Origin: Planctomycetota bacterium | Lineage (GTDB): Bacteria; Planctomycetota; Phycisphaerae; UBA1845; UTPLA1 | NCBI GenBank assembly: GCA_015654675.1 | Contig: JAATGM010000051.1 | Location: forward strand, 248,001 to 312,000 | DNA length: 64,000 nucleotides | Reading direction: 5' to 3' | Notes under the pieces: generated by a model | What the model was told of the DNA's origin: nothing | Databases searched by the model: none | Seen by the model: the letters and a program-made list of their open reading frames with translations, nothing else | In this document: positions 42,987-52,181 of the stretch, one piece after another | Numbering within the stretch: the first letter of the stretch is position 1 | How the letters are laid out: every line of letters starts with the position of its first letter | Made by a program: the position numbers and the translations under genes

Positions 42987-44453
42987 TCAGTGCATCCCGC
43001 CGCCCGAGAGCGCCTTCACCACATCGCCCAATGCCGCCTTCGAGTCGCCGAAGAGCATCAGCGTCTTATCGTTATAATAGAGTTCGTTATCGATGCCGGC
43101 AAAGCCCGGATTCATGCTGCGCTTGTTGACGATAATGGTCTTGGCTTTGTCGACATCCAGGATCGGCATGCCGTAAATCGGGCTGCTCTTGTCATGCCGA
43201 GCGGCCGGGTTGGTGACGTCGTTGGCACCGACGACCAACGCCACGTCGACCTGCGGAAACTCGGGATTGATCGTTTCCATATCGATCAGCCGGTCGTAGG
43301 GGATTTCGACCTCGGCCAGCAGCACGTTCATGTGGCCGGGCATGCGGCCGGCGACGGGGTGGATCGCGAACTTGACGACCACTCCGCGCTTGGTGAGCTG
43401 GTCATATAGCTCGCGGACCATCCGCTGCGCCTGAGCCACGGCCATGCCGTAACCCGGAATAATCGCCACCTCGTTGGCCATTTCCAGCATCTGGGCGACT
43501 TCTTCGGGGTTGGTGCTGCGCACCGACTTGTCGGTCGTCGCGGCGGCGGCGGCTTGTACCTGCCCGAAGGCCCCGAACAGCACGTTGAAGAACGATCGAT
43601 TCATGGCCTTGCACATGATGATCGAGAGAATCAGACCGCTCGACCCATCCAGCGCGCCGGCCGTGATCAGCAGCTTGTTGTCGAGCACGAAGCCCATGGC
43701 CACGGCCGAAAGTCCGGCGTAGGAATTGAGAATCGAGATGACCGTCGGCATGTCGGCCCCGCCGATCGGGATGATGAGCAGTACGCCGAAGGTGAGGGCC
43801 AGTCCAGCGAACAGGGCGTAGACCGGCCACCAACTCGGTCTCAGCACCAGCGTGACGCCGGCGACGATGGCGATCACGAAGAGCAGCAGGTTGATGGCGT
43901 TCTGGTTTTTATAGGTGATCGGCCGAGTGGGAATGATCTCCTGCAGCTTGCCGGCCGCCATGAGACTGCCCGTCACCGTGATGAATCCGAGCAGCACCTC
44001 GAAGACGATCGCGCCCATTTTGAAGCCGGACATCCCTGCGGCGGGGGCGCCGTCATGCAGCCAGATGAAGTACTCGGCCGTGCCAACCAACCCGGCGGCC
44101 AGACCGCCGAACGCATGCGACAACGCCGTCCGCTGTGGCACGGCGGTCAATGGCACCATTGAAAGCTTGATACCGAATGGAACGGCGAGCAGGGCCGCGA
44201 TGGCGATCCACAGATACCCCGATCGCACGATCTCGGGCTCAACCAATGTACCTAGCACGGCGGCGGCCATTCCGGCAACGCCGGCAAACGTTCCGCGGCG
44301 AGCCGTCTTGGGGTCGCTCATCCAGTGCAGCGACAGGATGAACATGACGGCCGCGAAGATGTAAATGAGGTGTATGACGGAATGAATGACGCCGGCATGT
44401 GCAGCCCGGCCGGATGACGCCAACAACAGCAGGGGAGAGGCGAAGGTTTCCAT
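42987..44453 (-). CDS. pntB: NAD(P) transhydrogenase beta subunit (PntB)
   Basis: 488 residues from ATG 44453; the start overlaps the pntA2 stop by one base (TAATG), which decides it. The N-terminal two thirds carry about eight to nine membrane helices, with HAFGGLAAGLVGTAEYFIWL and MPTVISILNSYAGLSAVAMG. The C-terminal NADP(H)-binding domain III has VAIIPGYGMAVAQAQRMVRE, AIHPVAGRMPGHMNVLLAE and VGANDVTNPAA. It pumps protons while reducing NADP+ with NADH, with PntA1 and PntA2. In this window NADPH is also made by Zwf and Gnd at 56-59 kb. Confidence 0.97.
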   Translation of the reverse strand: METFASPLLLLASSGRAAHAGVIHSVIHLIYIFAAVMFILSLHWMSDPKTARRGTFAGVAGMAAAVLGTLVEPEIVRSGYLWIAIAALLAVPFGIKLSMVPLTAVPQRTALSHAFGGLAAGLVGTAEYFIWLHDGAPAAGMSGFKMGAIVFEVLLGFITVTGSLMAAGKLQEIIPTRPITYKNQNAINLLLFVIAIVAGVTLVLRPSWWPVYALFAGLALTFGVLLIIPIGGADMPTVISILNSYAGLSAVAMGFVLDNKLLITAGALDGSSGLILSIIMCKAMNRSFFNVLFGAFGQVQAAAAATTDKSVRSTNPEEVAQMLEMANEVAIIPGYGMAVAQAQRMVRELYDQLTKRGVVVKFAIHPVAGRMPGHMNVLLAEVEIPYDRLIDMETINPEFPQVDVALVVGANDVTNPAARHDKSSPIYGMPILDVDKAKTIIVNKRSMNPGFAGIDNELYYNDKTLMLFGDSKAALGDVVKALSGGGMH

Positions 44454-44746
44454 TACTTGCCCGCCTCCCGCGGCTTGAACATCTTCAGCATGCGATCGGT
44501 GATGAGAAACCCGCTGATGATATTGGTCATCGATGCGAACACCGCGATCGCTCCAAGGATCGAACTCACCGTGCTCTTCTGCTCGCCGGCGATCAGGATG
44601 GCCCCGACCACGGCGATGGCCGAGATGGCATTTGTCAGCGACATGAGCGGCGTATGCAGCAATCGCGAGACGCGGCGAATCACGCCCAGTCCGATGATGC
44701 TGGACAGCATGAAAACGTATAGCGCCGAGATGAAATCCGTTTGCAT
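44453..44746 (-). CDS. pntA2: NAD(P) transhydrogenase alpha subunit 2 (membrane part)
   Basis: 97 residues with three membrane helices: ALYVFMLSSIIGLGVI, AISAIAVVGAILIAG and SILGAIAVFASMTNIISGF, with VSRLLHTPLMSLTNAIS between, which is the standard PntA C-terminal domain. In this organism the alpha subunit is split into two genes, as in many bacteria (PntAA/PntAB). The start overlaps the pntA1 stop by one base, and the stop overlaps the pntB start by one base. Translation of the three genes is therefore tightly coupled. Confidence 0.96.
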   Translation of the reverse strand: MQTDFISALYVFMLSSIIGLGVIRRVSRLLHTPLMSLTNAISAIAVVGAILIAGEQKSTVSSILGAIAVFASMTNIISGFLITDRMLKMFKPREAGK

Positions 44747-45906
44747 CAGACGCCGGCTCCTTTCTGCAGGGCGTCGCGCGCCTGGGCGTGAAGCACCTGT
44801 CCTTCATGGGTGATCATCGCGCCTTTGATGATCTCGTCCGTCAGGTCGAGGTTGAATTTATTGTCTTTCCAGAACGTGGTGATGAAAGTTGTCAGGTTTC
44901 GGCTGTAGAGCAAGCTTGCGTGCAGCGGCATTTCGGCCGGGATGTTGAGCGGTCCGCAAATGGTCACGCCGTGCCTGAGCACGGTCTTGCCCGGCTCGGT
45001 CAGCTCGCAGTTTCCGCCGCCTTCGGCCGCGATGTCGACAATGACCGATCCGGGCTTCATGCCCTGAACCATGTCGGCCGTGATCAGTCGCGGGGCTTTT
45101 ACTCCGCCGATGAGCGCGGTGGTGATGACGACATCATTGGACGCACAGTGCTTGCCGATCAACTCGCCCTGTTTCTTGTAGAAGTCCGCCGATAGCTCTT
45201 TCGCATAGCCGCCAGCGTCCTGCGCCGATTCGCTGGTATCTACGCCGGTCCAGCGGGCCCCCAGACTCTCCACCTGCTCCTTGACCGCGGGCCGCGTGTC
45301 GGTCGCTTCGACGGTCGCGCCGAGGCGGCGGGCTGTCGCGATGGCCTGCAGACCGGCCACCCCGGCCCCGATGACGAAGACCTTGGCCGCCAGCACGGTT
45401 CCAGCGGCAGTCATGAACATGGGGAAGTATTTCGGAAGAGTCATGGCCCCGATGAGGACCGATCGATAGCCGGCGATATTCGCCATTGAAGACAGCGTAT
45501 CCATCGACTGGGCCCGGCTGATGCGGGGGATGCAGTCGGTGGCGAAGGTCGTAATACGTCGCTCCGCCAGTCGGCGAACGGCATCGAGGTTTCGCGTGGG
45601 GGTGATGGTGCCGAGCAGCATCGCGCCTTCGCGGAACAGGTCGACCTCGTGCCGGCCGATCGCGGCGTTTTCCATCGGCGGCTGGACTTTCACGATCAGG
45701 TCGGAGCTGCCCAGCAGCGTGGCGAGATCGGATTCGATGGTCGCACCGGCTTCGCGGAACTGCTCGTCTGGAAAGGACGCGGCCGTGCCGGCCCCGGCCT
45801 CGACGGAGACGGCCATACCGGCTTTCACCAGTTTTTTGACGCTTTCAGGGGCGAGCGCTACGCGGTGCTCGTCCGGTTTGATTTCTCGTGGAACGGCGAC
45901 TTTCAT
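44746..45906 (-). CDS. pntA1: NAD(P) transhydrogenase alpha subunit 1 (soluble NAD-binding domain)
   Basis: 386 residues from ATG 45906 (MKVAVPREIKPDEHRVALAP); GAGG lies upstream. The alanine dehydrogenase/PNT fold is clear: the N-terminal signature VPREIKPDEHRVAL, the mobile NAD-binding region VIGAGVAGLQAIATARRLGA, TDTRPAVKEQVESLGARW and the C-terminal lobe VIVDIAAEGGGNCELTEPGK. It transfers hydride from NADH. It is the first gene of the pntA1-pntA2-pntB operon; a short hairpin (CCCGCAT/ATGCGGG, 45933-45951) lies in its leader. Confidence 0.97.
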   Translation of the reverse strand: MKVAVPREIKPDEHRVALAPESVKKLVKAGMAVSVEAGAGTAASFPDEQFREAGATIESDLATLLGSSDLIVKVQPPMENAAIGRHEVDLFREGAMLLGTITPTRNLDAVRRLAERRITTFATDCIPRISRAQSMDTLSSMANIAGYRSVLIGAMTLPKYFPMFMTAAGTVLAAKVFVIGAGVAGLQAIATARRLGATVEATDTRPAVKEQVESLGARWTGVDTSESAQDAGGYAKELSADFYKKQGELIGKHCASNDVVITTALIGGVKAPRLITADMVQGMKPGSVIVDIAAEGGGNCELTEPGKTVLRHGVTICGPLNIPAEMPLHASLLYSRNLTTFITTFWKDNKFNLDLTDEIIKGAMITHEGQVLHAQARDALQKGAGV

Positions 45907-46039
45907 GCACACCTCGACGAAGACGACCTCGGCCCGCATTCGCGATGCGGGGTGGGCCGACTATCTTATCGATCGAACCGTTGGGCGAAAGAGATCAGTC
46001 CCACCGGATCCACCCGGCGAATTACCGCGCCCGGTCTGA

Positions 46040-46501
46040 TTATGCCTCACCGAAGGGCTGGCCGTGGATTTGGCGGCAAACTTCCGACAGGCGCGTCCAT
46101 GTGGATGACCGCACCGATTGCAACATGACCTGCTCGTTCCAGTGGCGACTGGCGCGCTCCAGTAGTTCGGGGCTGAGTAACATGGCGGCCGGCTGTTGTA
46201 GGCCGCTGGATCGCGCGACCATCCGAAGCAGGATTCGATCTAGCGTCGAGAGCGACAGGCCTCGCAGCAATGAGCGGAACAGCTTCTGGGGCTGGCGCGC
46301 AACCGGGTTGGTGCGTCGCCGCTGAAGGACACTGAGCGAGTAGAGGACAACGATGAAAACCAGGAATACTGTGAAGACGATCGCGATCTGACGGCCGATC
46401 TCGGTTGACGATCCGCGGCCTTCGCGGAAGTCCCATTTCATGTATTCGAGGAACTCGCGGGCGCGATCCGACATGACGGCTTCGGCAAGGATGATGGTCA
46501 T
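46040..46501 (-). CDS. Small membrane protein coupled to the HEAT-repeat gene
   Basis: 153 residues from ATG 46501, which overlaps the HEAT gene stop (ATGA). One transmembrane helix lies at about 36-57 (IAIVFTVFLVFIVVLYSLSV), flanked by a short acidic N-terminus (SDRAREFLEYMKWDFREGRG) and a cytoplasmic tail with RRRTNPVARQPQKLFRSLLR. The tail (about 75-150) is helical, with a Leu-rich segment. I do not recognise the family. Because it is translationally coupled to the HEAT protein, the two products probably interact, with this one as a membrane anchor (inference). Confidence 0.7.
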   Translation of the reverse strand: MTIILAEAVMSDRAREFLEYMKWDFREGRGSSTEIGRQIAIVFTVFLVFIVVLYSLSVLQRRRTNPVARQPQKLFRSLLRGLSLSTLDRILLRMVARSSGLQQPAAMLLSPELLERASRHWNEQVMLQSVRSSTWTRLSEVCRQIHGQPFGEA

Positions 46502-48423
46502 GCGAGATCTCCGGCCGGGGCGGGCGCGGGGACGGCCGGGATGGCGGTCTCCAGACGCTTGGAAAGTCGATGCAGCGTTTGGGTGGCGGCTCGGCGGACG
46601 GACATGTCCGGGTCGCACTGGCTGACGCCGTGGACGCGCTCGCGCATGGCGGTCAGGCGCATTCGCTCAACCAGCCAGAGGGCGCTGATGCGGTGCATTC
46701 GGCGCGGATCGGAGAGCATGCTGAGCAGCGCCCCAGCGGCCTCGGGGACGCGGCGATGCAGCAGCGCGCGGATGGCGTTGCCGCGGATGCGGTTGTCGTC
46801 GTGTTCCATCAGCGGGGTCAGCATGTCTAGCCGCGTGGTGGAGCCGAGTCGGTCGAGGCCCTCGACGGCATTGGCGACGACGCGCGGATCGGCGTCGAGC
46901 AGGGCGCGCTCGAAGATTCGGCGAGCGGTGGGGCCGCCCGCGGCCGAGAGGGCGGACATCACCGTTGAACGCACCGTGATGTCTTCGTCGCTCGACAGCG
47001 CCGCGACTTCGTTGAGCAGATCGCCGGACAAACCCAGGGCCATCACCATTCGCACCGCTCGCGTTCGATCCTCGGCCGATCGTGAGCAGAGCCGCGCGCG
47101 AAGGGCGTTTCCGAATTCCTTCATTTGGGTGCGGGCGCGGCGGCCGATTGACTGGGCCACGTTGGCGTCGAGGCGGTCGAACGTTGACCAGGCCGAGTCG
47201 AACAGGGCATCGTTTTTGGCGCCGATCGCACGGAGGTGCGCCAGCCGGCGCGAGCGCTCCGACAATCGCCGCCGGTGTTTCAGGGCGCGGATAGCCATCC
47301 GCTGGACGACGCCCGACCCCTGCCGCGCGGCGGTATCGAGTCCGCGTGCAGCCGACTGACTCGTCATTCGGGAGAGTTCGAAGATGGCGGCGGCCGCGGC
47401 ACTGGGGTTTTCGCCGGTCGCGATCTGAGTCAGGATGTCCATCTTCATTTCAGGCGGGAGACCGGTCGCAGTCAGCCAGGCCGGAAAGCGGGGCAGCAGC
47501 TCGGCGGGCATCTCCAGCACCGACTCGATTCCGGAGGCGAGCCACGACAGGCGGCGTACGGCCGCGAAGGCGCGGCGAATCTGCGGTTCGCGAACGAGGA
47601 ACGAATCGCGAATCATCTGATGGAAAAATTCCGAATCGCAACGCAGTTCGAGCCGGCGCAGGATCGGGGCGCGGGTTTCGGCGCGGGTCAGGGCGACGTA
47701 AGCGAAGGGCGAGAGCCGGCGGTCGTCGGAGTTTTCAAAAACCTCGATCATGGCGGCCGTATGTCCGCCGCGGCGCTGGCCGGCGTGGTCGAGCAGTGTT
47801 TCGGTCAGCTCGTGGGCGAAGAACATGGCGGCCTCGAGGGCCTCCATGCGGTGGTGATCGCTGAAGGTCGCGAGCCCGGCTGAGACGGCGCGAAGCAGCG
47901 ACTCGCGCTCCTGGGTGAGCATGCGGAGTGCCTCGACCGCGACGCCGGCGGCTTCGTTCCCGGCCACTTCCGGGTCGCGAAAGACCGTTCGCACGTCGGA
48001 CTGGCGATCGAAGAAATTGTCCACCAACGCTCGAAGGGCTTCGGCGGCGGCTTGCCGGACGCGAGGCGTTCCATCCTTAAGCCCGAGATTGGCCAGATCG
48101 GCCAGGCGTGGGTTGCCGGATCGACGCAAAATGGTGAGGGCATTGACGCGGGTTTCGACGTCGGGTTCGTGGAGGGCCGACTCGAGGGCGGCCGACATCA
48201 GGGCGCTGTGGACAACGACGTCCTGTCGCAGGTCGTCGGTCAGGACCTGGAAATGGGCGACCAGTCCGACCATGCCGGGGGTGGATGCGCGGTGGAGCAG
48301 GGTGCGAGCGGCCATTGAGCGGTAGGGCTCGGAGACGAGGGGAAGGGCTTCGCGCAAGGCGTCATCCGCGGCGGGATGATCGCTGCGGGCGAGAAGGTCG
48401 TAGATGGCGGGTATGTTTGCCAT
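46498..48423 (-). CDS. HEAT-repeat protein
   Basis: 641 residues of almost continuous alpha-helical HEAT-like repeats, about 35 residues each, for instance PDVETRVNALTILRRSGNPR, LKDGTPRVRQAAAEALRALV, EDITVRSTVMSALSAAGGPT, LLDADPRVVANAVEGLDRLG and EHDDNRIRGNAIRALLHRRV. No signal peptide, membrane helix or catalytic domain is visible, so it is a cytosolic binding scaffold. The stop codon overlaps the start of the small membrane protein gene by 4 nt. The gene is divergent from a GT2 gene with 146 bp between. Partner unknown. Confidence 0.83.
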   Translation of the reverse strand: MANIPAIYDLLARSDHPAADDALREALPLVSEPYRSMAARTLLHRASTPGMVGLVAHFQVLTDDLRQDVVVHSALMSAALESALHEPDVETRVNALTILRRSGNPRLADLANLGLKDGTPRVRQAAAEALRALVDNFFDRQSDVRTVFRDPEVAGNEAAGVAVEALRMLTQERESLLRAVSAGLATFSDHHRMEALEAAMFFAHELTETLLDHAGQRRGGHTAAMIEVFENSDDRRLSPFAYVALTRAETRAPILRRLELRCDSEFFHQMIRDSFLVREPQIRRAFAAVRRLSWLASGIESVLEMPAELLPRFPAWLTATGLPPEMKMDILTQIATGENPSAAAAAIFELSRMTSQSAARGLDTAARQGSGVVQRMAIRALKHRRRLSERSRRLAHLRAIGAKNDALFDSAWSTFDRLDANVAQSIGRRARTQMKEFGNALRARLCSRSAEDRTRAVRMVMALGLSGDLLNEVAALSSDEDITVRSTVMSALSAAGGPTARRIFERALLDADPRVVANAVEGLDRLGSTTRLDMLTPLMEHDDNRIRGNAIRALLHRRVPEAAGALLSMLSDPRRMHRISALWLVERMRLTAMRERVHGVSQCDPDMSVRRAATQTLHRLSKRLETAIPAVPAPAPAGDLA

Positions 48424-48569
48424 GCGTCGGTAATGTCCCCGTCGCGGTTATCGGTTTGATCCATTGGCGGCCTGAGGATCGGGTTGGCCGGCGTCCCTGG
48501 ACGCGCCATCGTCCGAGAATTGTGGTTGTGTCCTGCGCTCCGGTTGGCTGGGTACAATGTTTCCAATAG

Positions 48570-49385
48570 ATGACTTCGATCTTGAGCGAAGATGTTGTTC
48601 GGCGCGTACGGCACGATCGGCGGGCCTTCAAGCGGCGCGTCGTCGTTCTGCCGGCATACAACGCCGAGTCAACGCTGCGGGCGACCATCGCGGATATCCC
48701 GCGCGAGTGGGTTGATGAGATCATTCTGGTCGACGATTGCAGTCCGGATCGCACGGTGGAGATCGCGCGCGAGCTGGGCCTGACCACGATCGCTCACAAA
48801 GTCAATCGCGGCTACGGAGGCAATCAGAAGACATGCTACGACGCCGCGCTCGCGAGTGGGGCGGACGTCATCTTCATGTTGCATCCCGACTATCAGTATG
48901 ACGGGCGGTTGATTCCGGCGTTTCTCAATGTGCTGGAACTAGGAGTGTGCGACGTCATGCTGGGATCGCGCGTGCGGACGCGGCGCGAGACGCTGGCCGG
49001 CGGCATGCCGATCTGGAAGTATTTCAGCAATCGTATGCTGACGTTGGTTGAGAACGTCGCGTTGGGGCAGAATCTGGGGGACTTTCACTCGGGATTTCGC
49101 TGTTATACGCGCGAGGTCATCGAGACACTTCCGTACCATCGCTTCAGCGACGATTTTGTATTTGATTCACAATTCCTGGCGGCCGCCGCGCACTTTGGCT
49201 TCAAGATTGGCGATGCGCCGATGCCGTGCCGCTACTTCGCCGAGGCGAGCAGCATCAATTTCCGGCGAAGCACGACTTACGGCCTACGGACGCTGTGGAC
49301 AATCGCACAGTACAATCTACAGCGGTCGGGGCTCGGGCGATTCGCGATTTTTGAACCGGTCACCGGCCGGCAGGGCAGATCGTAA
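48570..49385 (+). CDS. Glycosyltransferase family 2 (polyprenyl-phosphate mannosyltransferase-like)
   Basis: 271 residues. The GT-A signature opens with [20 protein letters not shown] and [20 protein letters not shown]; the metal-binding DxD lies in [14 protein letters not shown], and the acceptor region includes [14 protein letters not shown]. It resembles DPM1-like enzymes that transfer sugars to polyprenyl phosphate, without C-terminal membrane segments. A TACAAT -10 hexamer (48553-48558) is close to the ATG, so the leader would be very short; no Shine-Dalgarno is evident. Its role may be in surface glycan synthesis. Confidence 0.88.
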   Translation: MTSILSEDVVRRVRHDRRAFKRRVVVLPAYNAESTLRATIADIPREWVDEIILVDDCSPDRTVEIARELGLTTIAHKVNRGYGGNQKTCYDAALASGADVIFMLHPDYQYDGRLIPAFLNVLELGVCDVMLGSRVRTRRETLAGGMPIWKYFSNRMLTLVENVALGQNLGDFHSGFRCYTREVIETLPYHRFSDDFVFDSQFLAAAAHFGFKIGDAPMPCRYFAEASSINFRRSTTYGLRTLWTIAQYNLQRSGLGRFAIFEPVTGRQGRS

Positions 49386-49453
49386 GCGGGGCCTCTTCTT
49401 CAATGTGTAGTGCTCGCACAATGCTGTCGTAGAATGTGATAGATGGGGTCGAA

Positions 49454-51469
49454 ATGAGGGAATTGCTTGTGATATCAAGAATCGTTGCCGGGACCCGCTG
49501 CGTCGTCTTAACGTGCTCGATCGCTCTTGCCGTCTCGGCATTGAATGAACGCGCTGCGAACGCGGGCCCGATCGCCGTCGCGGGCGCGGACAGAGCTACC
49601 TTTTCGAACGAGCAGGTGATCCCGGCCGCGCGACTGGGCATTCACCTGGTGGACCAGCCGCAACCGAGGGGAGCGGGTATTCGACTCATCGCCACCGGAC
49701 CGAGTCCGCGCGAGATCCGGGCGAGGATTCTGGCGAACATCAATGCGGCGGATACGACCAACGCCGATCAACTCTGGCTGGGCGGCGGGCTGGGCCTAAA
49801 CCTCACCGGCGCGGGCCTGACGGTCGGCATTTGGGACGGCGGTTCCATCCTGGCGACGCACCAGGAATTGACGGGGCGCATCAGCGTGATCGACGCGGTC
49901 GGGCTTTCCAGTCATGCAACGCACGTGGCCGGTACGATCGGCGCGACGGGCGTCAATCTGCTCGCGCGCGGGATGGGGAGCGGGTTGCTGATTCGCAGCC
50001 GCGACTTCGATGACGACGTGGCCGAGATGGCAACGGACGCGGGGCTGATCAATTTGTCGAATCACTCGTATTCGTTCGTGCGTGGGTGGACGCAAGCCAT
50101 CGGTTGGGGCATCGGGCCGGTCGACACGTGGTTCGCCGATCGATCGATCGACTCAGTCGAGGACTCGGAGTTCGGGAAGTATGAGGAATATACGCAGGCG
50201 CTCGACCAGGTCCTCGCGGACAATCCGAATCTGCTGAGCGTCTGGGCGGCCGCCAACGATCGCGGTGAGGCCTACTCCAATGCTCACGCAACCAATGAAT
50301 ACATGACTTATCTGACGAGCGATCCGGGCGGCGTCGGCTTTACGACGGCGGGTTTTTATCTGGTGCCGAACAGCGGTGTGACCACGGCGCCTCCGCCGGA
50401 CGGGAACGCGGGCACCGGCTTCGATTGCCTCCCGAATACGCAGGTCGCAAAGAACGGGCTAGTTGTCGGGGCCATCCAGGACGTTACGAATGACCCCTAC
50501 ACCTCGGGCGACATTTTGCTGGCCAGTTTTTCCGATACCGGCCCGACGGATGACGGACGTGTGAAGCCGGACGTGGTCGGAAATGGAATCGGACTGACCT
50601 CGTCGGTCGCGAGCGGCAATGCCGACTACGCGTCCTTCAGCGGGACCTCAATGGCATCGCCCAACGTGTGCGGAACGGCGGCGCTGCTGGTGGAGCACTA
50701 TCGCAATCGAGCCGGTTCCCTGCCGGCCAGCGCGACGACCAAGGCGTTGCTGATTCACACCGCGTTCGATGCCGGCAACACCGGACCGGATTACCGATTC
50801 GGCTGGGGGCTGGTGGATGCCGCGGCTGCAGCTCGGTTTTTGAATGATGCGCTCAGCGCGTTTCCCAATGTGAACCGAATCGTGACGGCGACCTATGCCG
50901 GTTCCACGCAGTCGATCAATGTCTTCGCGAGCGGAGTTGGCCCGCTCAAGGCCACGCTCGTCTGGACCGACCCGCCGCCGATCAGCGTGCCCGGACTTGC
51001 GCTGGATGATTCGACGCCGGTCCTCGTCAATGATCTCGATCTGACTGTCGTCGGCCCGGGAGGCACGACGACTTTCTTTTCGTGGACGCTCGACCCAGCC
51101 AATCCTTCGATTGCGGCCGTGCGGACGACTCGGAACTCGGTCGATAACGTTGAACAGGTGCTGATTGATGCGCCGCTGGCGGGCAATTACTCCGTGCGAG
51201 TCAGTCACACGGGCGGCGTGACGTCGCAGGCCTACACGCTGCTGGTCAGTGTCGATCACGGTTGTTCGACGTGCCCGGGCGATGTCGATGGCAACAACAC
51301 TGCCGACGGCCGAGACGTGCGACTCTTCGCGACCTGCGTCGTCGGCGGCGGCACTGCGGGGCAGCGGGCTTGCGCCGACATGAATGGGGACGGCGCAGTT
51401 AATGCTGCTGACGCGCCGCTGCTTGTGCAACGACTGATCGCAAGCCCGGGCCTGCTCGCCTGCCCGTAA
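49454..51469 (+). CDS. Secreted subtilisin-like serine protease (S8) with C-terminal dockerin-like repeats
   Basis: 671 residues from ATG 49454 (an in-frame GTG at 49436 is less likely). Signal-like N-terminus VVLTCSIALAVSAL. Catalytic triad: D128 in TVGIWDGG, H154 in LSSHATHVAG and S399 in FSGTSMASPNVCG; a long insertion separates H and S. After the protease domain comes a P-domain-like beta region with VLVNDLDLTVVGPGG and NYSVRVSHTGGVTSQAYTLL. The C-terminus has a paired EF-hand-like dockerin repeat, CPGDVDGNNTADGRDVRLFA and DMNGDGAVNAADAPLLVQR. It is an exported protease, substrate unknown; convergent with lemA (10-nt gap). Confidence 0.88.
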   Translation: MRELLVISRIVAGTRCVVLTCSIALAVSALNERAANAGPIAVAGADRATFSNEQVIPAARLGIHLVDQPQPRGAGIRLIATGPSPREIRARILANINAADTTNADQLWLGGGLGLNLTGAGLTVGIWDGGSILATHQELTGRISVIDAVGLSSHATHVAGTIGATGVNLLARGMGSGLLIRSRDFDDDVAEMATDAGLINLSNHSYSFVRGWTQAIGWGIGPVDTWFADRSIDSVEDSEFGKYEEYTQALDQVLADNPNLLSVWAAANDRGEAYSNAHATNEYMTYLTSDPGGVGFTTAGFYLVPNSGVTTAPPPDGNAGTGFDCLPNTQVAKNGLVVGAIQDVTNDPYTSGDILLASFSDTGPTDDGRVKPDVVGNGIGLTSSVASGNADYASFSGTSMASPNVCGTAALLVEHYRNRAGSLPASATTKALLIHTAFDAGNTGPDYRFGWGLVDAAAAARFLNDALSAFPNVNRIVTATYAGSTQSINVFASGVGPLKATLVWTDPPPISVPGLALDDSTPVLVNDLDLTVVGPGGTTTFFSWTLDPANPSIAAVRTTRNSVDNVEQVLIDAPLAGNYSVRVSHTGGVTSQAYTLLVSVDHGCSTCPGDVDGNNTADGRDVRLFATCVVGGGTAGQRACADMNGDGAVNAADAPLLVQRLIASPGLLACP

Positions 51470-51479
51470 CGCATCCGTC

Positions 51480-52181
51480 TTATTTCGTGCCGAAGTTGAC
51501 CTTCGGGGCTTCCTTCGACGCCGGCGCGGCTTCGAAGTAGTCGGCCGCTTTCACGCCGGCAAACCCGGCGAAGAGGCGACCCGGGAAGCCGTTGACGTAG
51601 CTGTTGAGCATTCGCACCGTGTCGTTGTATCGCGTGCGTTCGACGCTGACCCGGTTCTCCGTGCCCTCCAGCGTGTCTTGAAGTTTGAGGAACGACTCAT
51701 TGGCCTTGAGTTGCGGATACTGCTCCTGCAGGACGAGCAAGCGCGAGAGCAGCCCTTCCAGTTGATTGGCCGACTTCAACTTGTCGGACTGCGTAGCGCC
51801 GGGCTGGAAATACTTGGTTCGCGCCTCGGCGATCGCCGTGAACAGATCGCTTTCGTGCTTGGCGTAGCCCTTGACGGTTTCGACCAGATTCGGGATCAGG
51901 TCGTAGCGCCGCTGAAGCTGCGTCTCGACCTGGCCCCAGGCGCTCTTCACGCCTTCGTTGAGCCCGATCGCGCGGTTGTAGCCGCTCATGGCGCAGCCGC
52001 CGCCGATCACGCCCACGGCGAGCAATACCAGCAGGAAAACAAGAATGCCTTTTGATGCGCTCATGGATGAACCTCCGCTCGTTGTTACAGCCGACTGCGT
52101 GAGATCGGCGCCGCACCGGGCGCAGAATTTCGCAGCGACGTCATTTTCGACTCCGCATTTCAGACAAGCTTTACCAGCCAC
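51480..52181 (-). CDS. lemA: LemA family protein with N-terminal zinc ribbon
   Basis: 233 residues from GTG 52181, chosen because GGGGGAGGAG lies 9 nt upstream and a clean zinc ribbon begins there (CLKCGVENDVAAKFCARCGA, two CxxC). A membrane helix (ILVFLLVLLAVGVIGGGCAM) precedes the LemA domain: RRYDLIPNLVETVKGYAKHE, VLQEQYPQLKANESFLKLQD, TRYNDTVRMLNSYVNGFPGR. LemA is a helical membrane protein of unclear function that nearly always sits beside a TPM-domain protein, as here. The start lies within the 3' end of the TPM gene (11-bp overlap). Without the ribbon, an alternative start is ATG 52064. Confidence 0.9.
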   Translation of the reverse strand: MAGKACLKCGVENDVAAKFCARCGADLTQSAVTTSGGSSMSASKGILVFLLVLLAVGVIGGGCAMSGYNRAIGLNEGVKSAWGQVETQLQRRYDLIPNLVETVKGYAKHESDLFTAIAEARTKYFQPGATQSDKLKSANQLEGLLSRLLVLQEQYPQLKANESFLKLQDTLEGTENRVSVERTRYNDTVRMLNSYVNGFPGRLFAGFAGVKAADYFEAAPASKEAPKVNFGTK

